From Nitrososphaerales archaeon TH5896 (lineage in GTDB: Archaea > Thermoproteota > Nitrososphaeria > Nitrososphaerales > Nitrososphaeraceae), in the NCBI GenBank assembly GCA_014523625.1, contig JAATVP010000195.1, positions 1-10,244 of the forward strand: 10,244 bases of DNA. The letters are read 5' to 3'. Below are positions 1 to 6,639 of the stretch, piece by piece. The notes under the pieces were generated by a model. The model was not told where the DNA came from and did not search any database. It saw nothing but the letters and a program-made list of their open reading frames with translations. Each line of letters opens with the position of its first letter. Within the stretch, counting starts at the first letter, position 1. A program made the position numbers and the translations under genes.

Positions 1-1
1 T

Positions 2-141
2 GTGATCTACTCAAATGTCAACCCTTATGATATTATCGTTGTTGCTGACAGTCTGCTGGCGGTCGTGCTTGTAACAATACTTCGTGTCGACTATCAAAAA
101 ATTGGTAGTCAAAAAGTAAACTCGATTATGGAACCAATAGG
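2..141 (+). other. Possible 3' end of a left-truncated gene (uncertain)
   Basis: The plus strand is open in one frame from the left edge. Its first 46 or so residues, with a hydrophobic stretch containing ADSLLAVVLVTILR, look more protein-like than what follows. The frame does not stop until base 316, and the last 58 residues are a serine-rich antisense image of the minus-strand gene ending at 142. The other two plus frames stop within the first 30 bases. Either a real gene enters from the left and overlaps its convergent neighbour tail to tail, or the open frame is chance. I cannot name a family. The upstream sequence would settle it. Confidence 0.2.
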
Positions 142-894
142 CTATTCTGATTTTAACCTAGCAAGTTCTTCAACTGCTTCATCTAATTCCTTTAGAACGC
201 TACGTCGAAATCGGGTAAATCTAACATCATCAACCAGCAAACTCAGCATTTTATCTTCTTCATGGTTCAATTGGTCCGTATGTTTAGGATTTCTACCTTT
301 AGAAATGGCCATGTAGCGGGAACACATTCGCGTCAACCTTATTCCTAAACAAAATGCGAATGCATTCAGTTCTAATTCAAGTATTTTCAAATACCTCTCT
401 CTATCTTCCGAAATCTTTGAGGATCTAATGGTCTCTATAGTGCGTTTTGAGGTAACACAGCATCTATGCAAGTAATCGGAGATTAAGATTTCAGCTTGTG
501 GACTCAAATTTTTGACGGTGTCCTCTTCCAAGTATTGAAATAACAACAGTTGCAATATAATATTTTCACAGTATTTTGAGAGTAAAATGCCAGAAAAAAC
601 CTGATTCTCGCTCAGAATGTAAAATAGTCCGCACGTTGTTAATGCGTAGTTTCGGCCGCCCCTTCTAAATCTACCTCCATGAATCACCTCTACTAGATTG
701 CTATCGACAAGGGTAGAAAGTAGCTTTTCGTCCTCAGAACTAAATGGTAGATGCCTTTTGAGCCATAAATACGAATGTATCCCTTCATTCTTATTATAAA
801 GCTCCATGAGCCTTAGAAACGAAGCTTTTTCCGAACCCTTCAACTCAGCCGGAGTACAATTGATCAATTGGGATATGTACTCAGCGTAACTCAT
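142..894 (-). CDS. Hypothetical protein with possible winged-helix N-terminal half
   Basis: This 250-residue protein has no signal peptide or clear membrane segment. I do not recognise a named family. Residues about 25-95 read as alternating helices ending in a basic, glycine-rich turn (GGRFRRGGRNYALTTCG), which resembles a winged helix with its wing, so a DNA-binding or regulatory role is possible but only inferred. The second half is helical and charged, with a Cys pair at about 140 (HRCCVTSKR) and a Glu/Lys-rich last helix. The ATG at 894 is chosen because a strong TATA-like element lies about 33 bases upstream (922-932) in the short gap behind the zinc-finger gene. The two minus-strand genes are therefore neighbours on one strand with separate promoters. 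The 3' end may face a convergent gene at the window edge. Confidence 0.8.
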   Translation of the reverse strand: MSYAEYISQLINCTPAELKGSEKASFLRLMELYNKNEGIHSYLWLKRHLPFSSEDEKLLSTLVDSNLVEVIHGGRFRRGGRNYALTTCGLFYILSENQVFSGILLSKYCENIILQLLLFQYLEEDTVKNLSPQAEILISDYLHRCCVTSKRTIETIRSSKISEDRERYLKILELELNAFAFCLGIRLTRMCSRYMAISKGRNPKHTDQLNHEEDKMLSLLVDDVRFTRFRRSVLKELDEAVEELARLKSE

Positions 895-921
895 GTTACC
901 GGAACGTATACAACTCAGGTT

Positions 922-932
922 GTTATATATAG
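922..932 (-). promoter_or_regulatory. Box A (TATA) of the winged-helix-like gene
   Basis: On the minus strand the sequence reads CTATATATAAC, a near-ideal archaeal TATA box. It is centred about 33 bases upstream of the ATG at 894, which predicts a leader of only a few bases. Confidence 0.6.
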
Positions 933-960
933 CGATCTTATGACCTCTATATGCAAAAAT

Positions 961-1173
961 CTAATATGCATGAATTTGAGATTTATGCAATTTGAGCTTT
1001 CGGAAGGTCGAGAATGTGCCGTCGCATTTGTCGCATCTCCACTGATTCGCTCTCGCATCTTCATATCGAATATGGTTGTCTGATTCGGTGTTATACATGC
1101 CTAACTGTATATCGTAATTTATTGGATTGTAGTTGATCCTATATTTTAGCTTGGCCAGATTCACCCGCAACAT
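961..1173 (-). CDS. Small single C2H2 zinc-finger protein
   Basis: This is a 70-residue protein whose C-terminal third is a classical C2H2 finger. Cys47, Cys50, His63 and His68 give C-x2-C-x12-H-x4-H, with Phe54 and Leu60 in the usual core positions. The N-terminal 45 residues are Asn- and Tyr-rich with no motif I recognise. One-finger mini-proteins are common in Nitrososphaeria genomes and are assumed to bind nucleic acid or protein; the partner is unknown. The start at 1173 is favoured by a TATA-like element at 1192-1199, about 24 bases upstream. An internal ATG at 1098 would still encode the whole finger in 45 residues. The gene ends 66 bases before the start of the next minus-strand gene, which has its own box A. 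Confidence 0.72.
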   Translation of the reverse strand: MLRVNLAKLKYRINYNPINYDIQLGMYNTESDNHIRYEDARANQWRCDKCDGTFSTFRKLKLHKSQIHAY

Positions 1174-1739
1174 TGAATGCGTAAATATTCAAGATTTAAG
1201 GATGGTAGTTAACTTAATGGTTACATTTGCAAAATGTAATTTAGCATAACAAATGTTCATCCAAAACAAAATAGGCCATCGGAATAATCCCTAACATACT
1301 GAACTGAAAATTAGATTTCATTATTAAATTCTTAATAGAATGATCTGGAATGGTCTAAGATAATTGTAAAGAGGAACATACGAATTTGAGAAGTAACTAT
1401 TTTGTATTAATCTCGAAACCGTCTAGGCTTTTACATTGTCTTTAAACCGATATGATACTTTGGTGATCTCGACAAGCACAAGCTGTAAAATGATTTCTCA
1501 TTATGGCTGGAAAAAAAGAATGTTTTTTCGGGGCGGAAGGATTTGAATGTCATCTTGGATTAAGCAATTTCTTCATAGTTAAGCAAGCTTCTAAAAATTG
1601 AAGCCACTATAGATTACAATACTTCTATTTATTAATTGAAGTCGGACGCCAATATTTGCTATGTGATCAAATCTCTAGGTCGGATTTTTCGCAACTTCTC
1701 GAAATCCAGATATTACTGTGACTTTGAAAGATCTGTCAT
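1174..1739. other. Long gap without a convincing gene
   Basis: About 570 AT-rich bases. I see no RNA gene, CRISPR repeat or transposon end here. The only open frame I would mention is a 32-codon plus-strand ORF at 1503-1601 that begins MAGKKECFFGAEGFECH. It lacks a well-placed TATA box and is too short to call. The right end holds the promoter of the 99-residue gene. The left end, near 1192-1199, holds the probable promoter of the zinc-finger gene, so the gap lies between divergent transcription units. Confidence 0.5.
1708..1715 (+). promoter_or_regulatory. Box A of the 99-residue orphan gene
   Basis: The element AGATATTA is centred about 28 bases upstream of the ATG at 1740. That is the spacing expected for a leaderless archaeal transcript, and it supports the gene as real. 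Confidence 0.4.
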
Positions 1740-2039
1740 ATGGAAGATGGGACTTCTTCGACTCAGAATACTGTTCCTTTCCCGACACTGACCATCCTGT
1801 ACTTGCCAATGGAGGCTGAGACCATTGTGGCGGAGATTGGTCAGAAGTACAATAACATGACCGCGGAAGATTGCACCGGCTTTTTTGCAGGGGGATCAGA
1901 GAGGCGATTCAAGAAGGTGACCATTTGGAGTCAAGGAATTGATAGCCTCTGGTTCAATGCAATCGTGGCTAGAGTTAAAGAGCTATCTGATCTGACCAAG
2001 ATACCTATCGTGTCAGGTGGTATAATGTATTGCATATAA
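1740..2039 (+). CDS. Hypothetical small alpha/beta protein
   Basis: This 99-residue protein is of unknown family. It shows no signal peptide, metal motif or membrane segment. The pattern suggests a small alpha/beta fold: strand TLTILYLP, helix around AETIVAEIGQKYN, strand KKVTIWSQ, an amphipathic helix around WFNAIVARVKELS, and a last strand IPIVSGG. Codon use is balanced and richer in GC than the surrounding gap, and a TATA-like element sits at leaderless distance, so I believe it is expressed. It stands alone, with a 130-base gap before aspartate kinase on the same strand and no operon partner. Base composition differs a little from the AT-rich flanks, which could reflect coding constraint only. 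Confidence 0.6.
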   Translation: MEDGTSSTQNTVPFPTLTILYLPMEAETIVAEIGQKYNNMTAEDCTGFFAGGSERRFKKVTIWSQGIDSLWFNAIVARVKELSDLTKIPIVSGGIMYCI

Positions 2040-2131
2040 CTAGAAGCTTGCTTAAGTACCGTCCAAGATCTCACTAATACGCTGAAAGTGGATAGACTGA
2101 AATAGGTCAGACTCAACCAATTCATGATAGC

Positions 2132-2140
2132 AAATATATG
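2132..2140 (+). promoter_or_regulatory. Box A of the aspartate kinase gene
   Basis: AAATATATG is centred about 38 bases before the TTG start at 2174, so a leader of roughly 10-15 bases is expected. No Shine-Dalgarno sequence is visible in it. Confidence 0.4.
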
Positions 2141-2173
2141 GATTGACATGTAGCATTTTTACGATTACATGAT

Positions 2174-3598
2174 TTGGTTGGAGTTGTTGTAGCGAAATTC
2201 GGAGGAAGCGCACTTGGCGTGCACGGATCATTACTTCCTTCAGTTATTGAGCGGATAAGGCAACTTAAGAAAGAATCAAAAATAGTTGCCGTATTTTCTG
2301 CACCCATCATTGAATACGCTGAAAAGAATGTTTCGATGACTGATGTAGCATTAAGTAAAGGCAAGAGTTTTGCCTCTTCACGACCAGTCGATTTAGGAGT
2401 ACTTAGAGGTGTATACGACGATTTATCATCGAATTATCTTAGCGCAACTTACAGACAGGAATTCGTAGAACTATTAAACTCCTTTTTTCATGAGGTGACT
2501 ATATCTCTTAAACAAGCTGCAGAAAACAGGCGCTTTGTAGATGTCGTCAGATCAAGGACATTGGCCTATAGTGGCGAAATTCCTATGTCTTATCTAATGG
2601 ATTATGTCCTAAAGAGCAATGGGTTTAAATCTAAACATGTTAGCATAACGCAATGGCCAATTATCACCGATGATAATTTTGAAGGAGCAAATTTCAGCTT
2701 TGAAGAGTCCAAGAAAAGAATTTCTTATTTGTCAGATCTGATCGAAGATAACGAAGTTGTTACCATGGGAGGTTTCATAGGAAAGACATCTGATGGGCTT
2801 GAAACTACATATGAACGAGGCGGCTCTGATAGGACTGCTGCAGATATTGCTATCCTGCTTCATGACAAATACGACGTCAGATTAGATTTTGAGAAGGACA
2901 GTGCCGTGCAAAGTGCCGACCCTAAAGTAGTCAAGAATGAACTACACTACGTTACCCATTTATCTTACAATGAAGCTAGGCTCGCAGGTATGTTTGGAAT
3001 GAAGATTCTTGACCCAGTGGCGATAAAAGAAATCGATGACAACAATTTAGATATCCCAATTACTGTAACCGATATGTCATATCCTTCACGCTGCACGGTC
3101 ATAAAAAGGACATTGCCAAATGATGGGGACGAGAACCTAATCAAGATCGTTACCGGTAAAAAGAACTGTGCTATTGTAAGAATGGATTCAATGTCTGCTT
3201 CACATTTATTGGCAATGCTTGAGAAGGTGAGAGAGTATCACGAATTTGTGAAACTATCTCCTTACAGAATCGATGACCTTGAAATATCAAGAATACTTTT
3301 CTTGGATGCAGAATTCATTAGAAGGAATGAGCGGTACTTCAGAGCTTACAGCTCAAAGGTGGATATAATATATCAAAGAGGTGTAGTTACAATGATCGGG
3401 GACAATATGTGGAAGAGTCCTCGAATTGCATCTTTGGCAAGTAGCACTGTGGGTGAACATGGTATTAACATTCTCAATTTAGACGCGCAAGAAGAGACGT
3501 CAAGAATACTAATAGTTGTAGAAGATTCAGGGAACAGCGTCGATAGCGCGATTAGTGCAATACATTCTCAACGACCTAAGTTTCATGCAATGTTATGA
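2174..3598 (+). CDS. Aspartate kinase (aspartokinase) with tandem ACT domains, diverged
   Basis: Predicted to phosphorylate L-aspartate with ATP, the first step towards Lys, Thr and Met, in the cytoplasm. It has 474 residues, the usual length for the monofunctional enzyme. The amino-acid kinase domain begins with KFGGS (Lys8 to Ser12), continues with SGE at 133-135 and GFIGKTSDG then ERGGSD at 214-219. Two ACT domains follow, about 325-390 and 401-470, the usual site of feedback control. The segment normally reading like TDVDGVYTADP is LDFEKDSAVQSADP (237-250) and the usual GAKVLHP is GMKILDP, so the nucleotide-binding loop is altered. The enzyme may be active with changed kinetics or may be a regulatory paralogue; I cannot tell. 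The start is a TTG: no ATG is in frame nearby, and the protein begins normally for the family just before VVVAKFGG. Confidence 0.88.
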   Translation: MVGVVVAKFGGSALGVHGSLLPSVIERIRQLKKESKIVAVFSAPIIEYAEKNVSMTDVALSKGKSFASSRPVDLGVLRGVYDDLSSNYLSATYRQEFVELLNSFFHEVTISLKQAAENRRFVDVVRSRTLAYSGEIPMSYLMDYVLKSNGFKSKHVSITQWPIITDDNFEGANFSFEESKKRISYLSDLIEDNEVVTMGGFIGKTSDGLETTYERGGSDRTAADIAILLHDKYDVRLDFEKDSAVQSADPKVVKNELHYVTHLSYNEARLAGMFGMKILDPVAIKEIDDNNLDIPITVTDMSYPSRCTVIKRTLPNDGDENLIKIVTGKKNCAIVRMDSMSASHLLAMLEKVREYHEFVKLSPYRIDDLEISRILFLDAEFIRRNERYFRAYSSKVDIIYQRGVVTMIGDNMWKSPRIASLASSTVGEHGINILNLDAQEETSRILIVVEDSGNSVDSAISAIHSQRPKFHAML

Positions 3599-3988
3599 AA
3601 TAAAACCGTAGCTCCAAGACGTTGCAATCATGTCTTCTAAGAACAAGAAAGTGTAAAGATCGTGCCCCAAAGTTCATATCCTTACAATGATCTCCAATTT
3701 GATCAATATACAATGCAAACGGAAACAGGGTCTATCATCTGGTACAGTCTGTGAGTCTTCTATTCATATGGGTTAGGCTAAATATGGAGAAGAGAAAAAA
3801 TTGTACTCCTTTAATGTATTATACTGTAAGCACAATAGAGCGTCCATCAAATTAGCTAGTGCTAGGCCTTGTGATCTTGTCATGAAGACAAATCCAGTGA
3901 ATCTTTGGGCCATCCCAAGTAAAATCTCGGCCAATCAGCAGGAATGCGGCTTTATAACGGCTAATATGAAATCGGTAGCAAGATCAGA
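3599..3988. other. Gap of 390 bases with only a promoter near its right end
   Basis: I see no convincing gene or structured RNA here. A 64-codon TTG-started frame at 3801-3995 has no family resemblance and overlaps the next start codon, so I treat it as chance. The right end carries a TATA-like element for the membrane-protein gene. Confidence 0.5.
3951..3958 (+). promoter_or_regulatory. Box A of the CPBP-like gene
   Basis: TTTATAAC is centred about 35 bases upstream of the ATG at 3989, predicting a leader shorter than about 10 bases. Confidence 0.5.
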
Positions 3989-4600
3989 ATGCTAGGCCAA
4001 TACGCAAACGACTTGAATCCATTACGATGGTTATCTAAATTTCATCGAACATCGATCCAATATTTGTTATTAATGTTCGGATTTTATCATTCCTTAGGTC
4101 TTATCGCTGCCCTTGCTGGTACATTTTTGATACAAACGACTATTCCCGGATATGTCGAGCCCAATATCCCTCGATATTTTGATTCTGTAGTATTGGCTGG
4201 CCCTATTGAAGAGACATTATTTTTTGGTATCCCCTTGTACGGGTTAGCAAATGGAAACGCAGCACTAATCGGAGGCATGGTTTGGATTTTTCTTCATCTC
4301 ATTAACACCGAAGATTTATCCATTTTGAGTCTAGCTTACATCAATTGGTTATTTGTAATCCCTTCATTTTTTTTCAGTTTTCGGGTATGGATTTCTGGTA
4401 AGGGTTGGTTTGCAGTGGTATCGCATTCGGTTTGGAATTGCTTTTTCTTTCTTGCTGGGTGCTATGCTGGCGAATACAAGTGCATGCCATATGAAAATCC
4501 AAGTACACTATTAGGCGGCGCTTTTCTCGCCGCGTTGCTTGTCCTAATGACCTATTGGTTATATCAGAAGAGGAATTACTTACTTGAAAGGAAGATATAA
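3989..4600 (+). CDS. CPBP-family-like intramembrane protein (CAAX protease/bacteriocin-processing fold), degenerate motif
   Basis: This 203-residue integral membrane protein has about six hydrophobic segments (roughly 25-48, 66-84, 90-105, 112-131, 140-157, 173-191). It carries the CPBP (Abi) signature order: a Glu pair Glu74-Glu75 in GPIEETLFFG, a His103 in WIFLH, and His146-x3-Asn150 in SHSVWN. In the family these residues line an intramembrane glutamate-protease site. Two positions deviate: the Arg of EExxxR is Phe79, and the FxxxH motif reads WxxxH. The catalytic Glu and His residues remain, so activity is possible but uncertain. The substrate is unknown. There is no operon partner; the gene stands between a sparse gap and the tRNA gene. 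The ATG start lies at suitable distance from a TATA box and leaves a short cytoplasmic N-terminus. Confidence 0.75.
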   Translation: MLGQYANDLNPLRWLSKFHRTSIQYLLLMFGFYHSLGLIAALAGTFLIQTTIPGYVEPNIPRYFDSVVLAGPIEETLFFGIPLYGLANGNAALIGGMVWIFLHLINTEDLSILSLAYINWLFVIPSFFFSFRVWISGKGWFAVVSHSVWNCFFFLAGCYAGEYKCMPYENPSTLLGGAFLAALLVLMTYWLYQKRNYLLERKI

Positions 4601-4714
4601 GGCAACATTTTCTGAGCACCTTCGAGTGTCAAGTCGAATATTTGCTTTACACGGTAAGTGGCTAACATACGATTATGGCAATGGATTCAATTACACCCGA
4701 GCGAGCGTTACAGT

Positions 4715-4722
4715 CAAATATT
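4715..4722 (+). promoter_or_regulatory. Candidate box A of the tRNA-Gln gene
   Basis: AAATATTA lies about 35 bases before the first base of the mature tRNA. This would put transcription start some 8 bases upstream of it. Weak on sequence alone. Confidence 0.35.
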
Positions 4723-4763
4723 AGTCCTGGTTTATTGATCCATACAGCTCGGAAGCCCGGTCG

Positions 4764-4787
4764 AGCACGTCATAAACGTGTGCCGAA
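4764..4787 (+). other. tRNA intron 1 (24 nt, position 10/11)
   Basis: The bulge-helix-bulge here uses central helix CGGT (4758-4761) with GCCG (4782-4785), a 5' three-base bulge CGA (4762-4764) and a 3' bulge AAT (4786-4788). Its inner hairpin is GCACGT/ACGTGT with loop CATAA. Cutting after the second base of each bulge joins G10 to T11 and restores the D stem. Confidence 0.75.
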
Positions 4788-4799
4788 TCTAGTGGCCAA

Positions 4800-4816
4800 A
4801 CTTACTTGAGGGCTAG
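4800..4816 (+). other. tRNA intron 2 (17 nt, position 21/22, D loop)
   Basis: Central helix GGCC (4794-4797) pairs with GGCT (4811-4814). The 5' bulge is AAA (4798-4800), the 3' bulge AGG (4815-4817), and the inner hairpin is CTT/GAG with loop ACTT. Cutting after base two of each bulge leaves D loop AGTGGCCAA followed by GGAT. Confidence 0.75.
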
Positions 4817-4832
4817 GGATTTCAGGCTCTGG

Positions 4833-4848
4833 ATCTAAAAGAAAAGAA
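4833..4848 (+). other. tRNA intron 3 (16 nt, canonical position 37/38)
   Basis: The outer helix is the anticodon stem. The central helix CTCT (4827-4830) pairs with AAAG (4843-4846) with one C-A mismatch. The bulges are GGA (4831-4833) and AAA (4847-4849), and the inner hairpin is TCT/AGA with loop AAA. Removal leaves the seven-base anticodon loop CTCTGGA. Confidence 0.78.
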
Positions 4849-4891
4849 ACCTGAGGACAGCAGTTCGAATCTGCTCCGGGCTACTCTTCAG

Positions 4892-6493
4892 TTACTGTAT
4901 TCTGGGTCCCGCATTAATGATATCTATCGGCATATTGCCAAATTTCTCGAAGTTTTTGACGAACAAGGAAGCAAGTCTCTTGGCAGATTCCAAATACTTT
5001 TGTTTGTCAGACCACGTGTTGATAGGATCAAGGATATAATCTGGCACTCCAGGACATGAGATTGGAATCTCCACATTGAATATTTCATGTCGCCTGTAAG
5101 AAACTTTTTCCAAATCACCATTGACTGCAGCCTTCACCATGGATCTAGTCTGCTGTAGGTTCATCCTACGTCCAACCCCGTATGGTCCCCCCACCCAACC
5201 CGTGTTTATCAAATAAACCTTCGAATTATGTTTGCTAATTCTTTCCCCAAGCATATTAGCATACTCTCTTGGCTTCAACAGCATGAACGGCGCACCAAAG
5301 CAATGAGAAAAAGTCTCTTGTGGTTCTGTGATGCCCCTCTCTGTGCCAGCCAACTTACTAGTGTAGCCGGACATAAAATGATACATAGCGTGCTCTTTTG
5401 ACAATCTTCCGATCGGAGGCAGTACTCCGAATGCATCTGCGGCAAGGAAAATAATGACATCGGGATGGTTCCCAATACTTGGTAAAACGGCATTTGGAAT
5501 GAATTCAATCGGGTAAGCAACCCGAGTGTTTTCTGTTAGCGACTCATCATCAAAATCTGGTTCTCGACTTTGGTCAAGGATAACGTTCTCCATAACAGAA
5601 CCAAATCTTATTGCATTCCAAATTTGAGGTTCATTTGATCTTTGCAGGTTTATACATTTTGCGTAACAACCACCTTCAAAGTTGAAGATGCCGTTCTTCG
5701 ACCACCCGTGTTCATCGTCTCCAATGAGACGTCTCTCTGGATCTGCAGAAAGTGTCGTTTTGCCAGTGCCTGACAAACCAAAGAAAAGAGCTGTCCTTCC
5801 ATCATTACCAATGTTCGCGGAGCAATGCATAGGAAAAATATCTTTGAGAGGAAGCAGATAATTCATTACGGAAAACATCGATTTTTTTATTTCTCCCGCG
5901 TAGGACGTTGAGCCAATCAATACAAGGCGCTTCGTGAGATTGAGGATAATAAAGGTCTCGCTTTTTGTCCCGTCTACTTCTGGGCAAGCCTTGACATCAT
6001 TTATAGATAAAATAGTAAATGATGGATTGTGACCCACAAGTTCTGAAGCGCTTGGGCGTATGAAAATCTGCATCGCAAAGAGATTCTGCCACGCATTATC
6101 TGTTATTGTCCTAATCGAAAGCCTGCTCTCTTTCTCTGCTCCAACGTATCCATCGAATACAAAGGCTTCTTTTCCTTCTAGTGATCTTTTCATCCTACTG
6201 AAAATTATGTCAAATTTCTCAGGGGATAATGGGTGATTAATTTTTCCCCAATCAACATCATCATGTGTCAAGTCGTCATCTACAATATAACGGTCATCAG
6301 GTGATCGGCCCGTAAACTTGCCAGTTTTGACGGAAAGTGCCCCATTTGTAGAAAGTTCTCCCTCGCGCCTATGAATGGCAGCTTCAATTAATGACGGGGG
6401 AGGTAAGTTTCTGTGCAGCTTAGAAAAATTGAAACCCGCTTCTTGCAATTGAACAGTACATCTAAGGTCTGCTAATGATGAGCTGTCATTCAT
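4892..6493 (-). CDS. pckA: Phosphoenolpyruvate carboxykinase (ATP)
   Basis: Converts oxaloacetate plus ATP to phosphoenolpyruvate, CO2 and ADP, the entry to gluconeogenesis, in the cytoplasm. The 533 residues match the family length. Visible sites are Arg63 in TGRSPDDRY, Tyr198 and Lys204 in STSYAGEIKKS, His223 in PMHCSAN, P-loop GLSGTGKTT with Lys245, the metal-binding pair Asp259-Asp260 in RRLIGDDEHGW, and Arg324 in ENTRVAYP. Spacing between these sites follows the E. coli enzyme with a constant offset from Tyr198 onward, so the active site is intact. The P-loop and overall pattern are those of the ATP class, not the GTP class. The ATG at 6493 has a TATA element about 31 bases upstream. The gene is divergent from the J-domain gene and shares a control region with it that contains a dyad. 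In an autotrophic archaeon it would connect C4 acids to hexose synthesis. Confidence 0.97.
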   Translation of the reverse strand: MNDSSSLADLRCTVQLQEAGFNFSKLHRNLPPPSLIEAAIHRREGELSTNGALSVKTGKFTGRSPDDRYIVDDDLTHDDVDWGKINHPLSPEKFDIIFSRMKRSLEGKEAFVFDGYVGAEKESRLSIRTITDNAWQNLFAMQIFIRPSASELVGHNPSFTILSINDVKACPEVDGTKSETFIILNLTKRLVLIGSTSYAGEIKKSMFSVMNYLLPLKDIFPMHCSANIGNDGRTALFFGLSGTGKTTLSADPERRLIGDDEHGWSKNGIFNFEGGCYAKCINLQRSNEPQIWNAIRFGSVMENVILDQSREPDFDDESLTENTRVAYPIEFIPNAVLPSIGNHPDVIIFLAADAFGVLPPIGRLSKEHAMYHFMSGYTSKLAGTERGITEPQETFSHCFGAPFMLLKPREYANMLGERISKHNSKVYLINTGWVGGPYGVGRRMNLQQTRSMVKAAVNGDLEKVSYRRHEIFNVEIPISCPGVPDYILDPINTWSDKQKYLESAKRLASLFVKNFEKFGNMPIDIINAGPRIQ

Positions 6494-6517
6494 CGATTCG
6501 TTCTATGCGAGTTTTTG

Positions 6518-6529
6518 CATATTTATTTG
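6518..6529 (-). promoter_or_regulatory. Box A of pckA
   Basis: The minus strand reads CAAATAAATATG, centred about 31 bases upstream of the pckA ATG. The predicted leader is very short. Confidence 0.5.
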
Positions 6530-6540
6530 ATTACCTCGAA

Positions 6541-6565
6541 TAGTAGGGTCAGATTCTTCCTACTA
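6541..6565. promoter_or_regulatory. Dyad in the pckA/J-domain divergent control region
   Basis: TAGTAGG (6541-6547) and CCTACTA (6559-6565) form a perfect seven-base inverted repeat with an 11-base spacer. It begins 12 bases upstream of the pckA box A, a fitting place for an activator or repressor. The binding protein is unknown. Confidence 0.35.
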
Positions 6566-6639
6566 CGAAAAAAGAGTGCAAAGAACGATCGAGGAGCAGG
6601 TTCCTGGCAAAACCATCAAGAACTGGTCTTCACAAGAAT

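Larger units (their letters stand above)
4754..4883 (+). tRNA. tRNA-Gln (anticodon CTG) interrupted by three introns
   Basis: The ends pair perfectly: AGCCCGG (4754-4760) with CCGGGCT (4876-4882), then discriminator A at 4883; CCA is not encoded. The T arm is AGCAG TTCGAAT CTGCT (4859-4875) and the variable region is GGAC. The anticodon stem TCAGG/CCTGA is 4822-4826 with 4850-4854, and the loop CTCTGG plus A gives anticodon CTG at 4829-4831. The D arm closes only if 4764-4787 and 4800-4816 are removed: stem GTCT/GGAT and loop AGTGGCCAA, with G15 at 4792. A further 16 bases (4833-4848) interrupt the anticodon loop at 37/38. Removing all three leaves exactly 73 nt with every canonical stem formed. 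The acceptor, the GACAGCAG T-arm context and the anticodon are as I remember archaeal glutamine tRNAs. The gene ends 8 bases from the convergent pckA stop. Confidence 0.88.

Noticed and set aside
868..1083. 71-codon plus-strand frame opposite the zinc-finger gene
   Set aside because: It is antisense to a recognisable C2H2 protein and to the gene 1 start. It has no family match or promoter of its own.
1520..1560. Possible T-loop of a minus-strand tRNA (ATTCAAATCC)
   Set aside because: The flanking bases do not form a T stem and no acceptor stem can be found.
1503..1601. 32-codon frame beginning MAGKKECFFGAEGFECH
   Set aside because: Cys and His residues hint at a metal site, but it is too short, lacks a well-spaced promoter and has no known relative.
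3801..3995. 64-codon TTG-started frame before the CPBP-like gene
   Set aside because: No motif or box A, atypical composition, and it overlaps the next start codon and the likely promoter.
4754..4883. Reading the same tRNA as a Leu or Ser type with long variable arm, or with an amber CTA anticodon
   Set aside because: These readings leave the D arm or anticodon stem unpaired, while the three-intron glutamine reading forms every stem and gives 73 nt.
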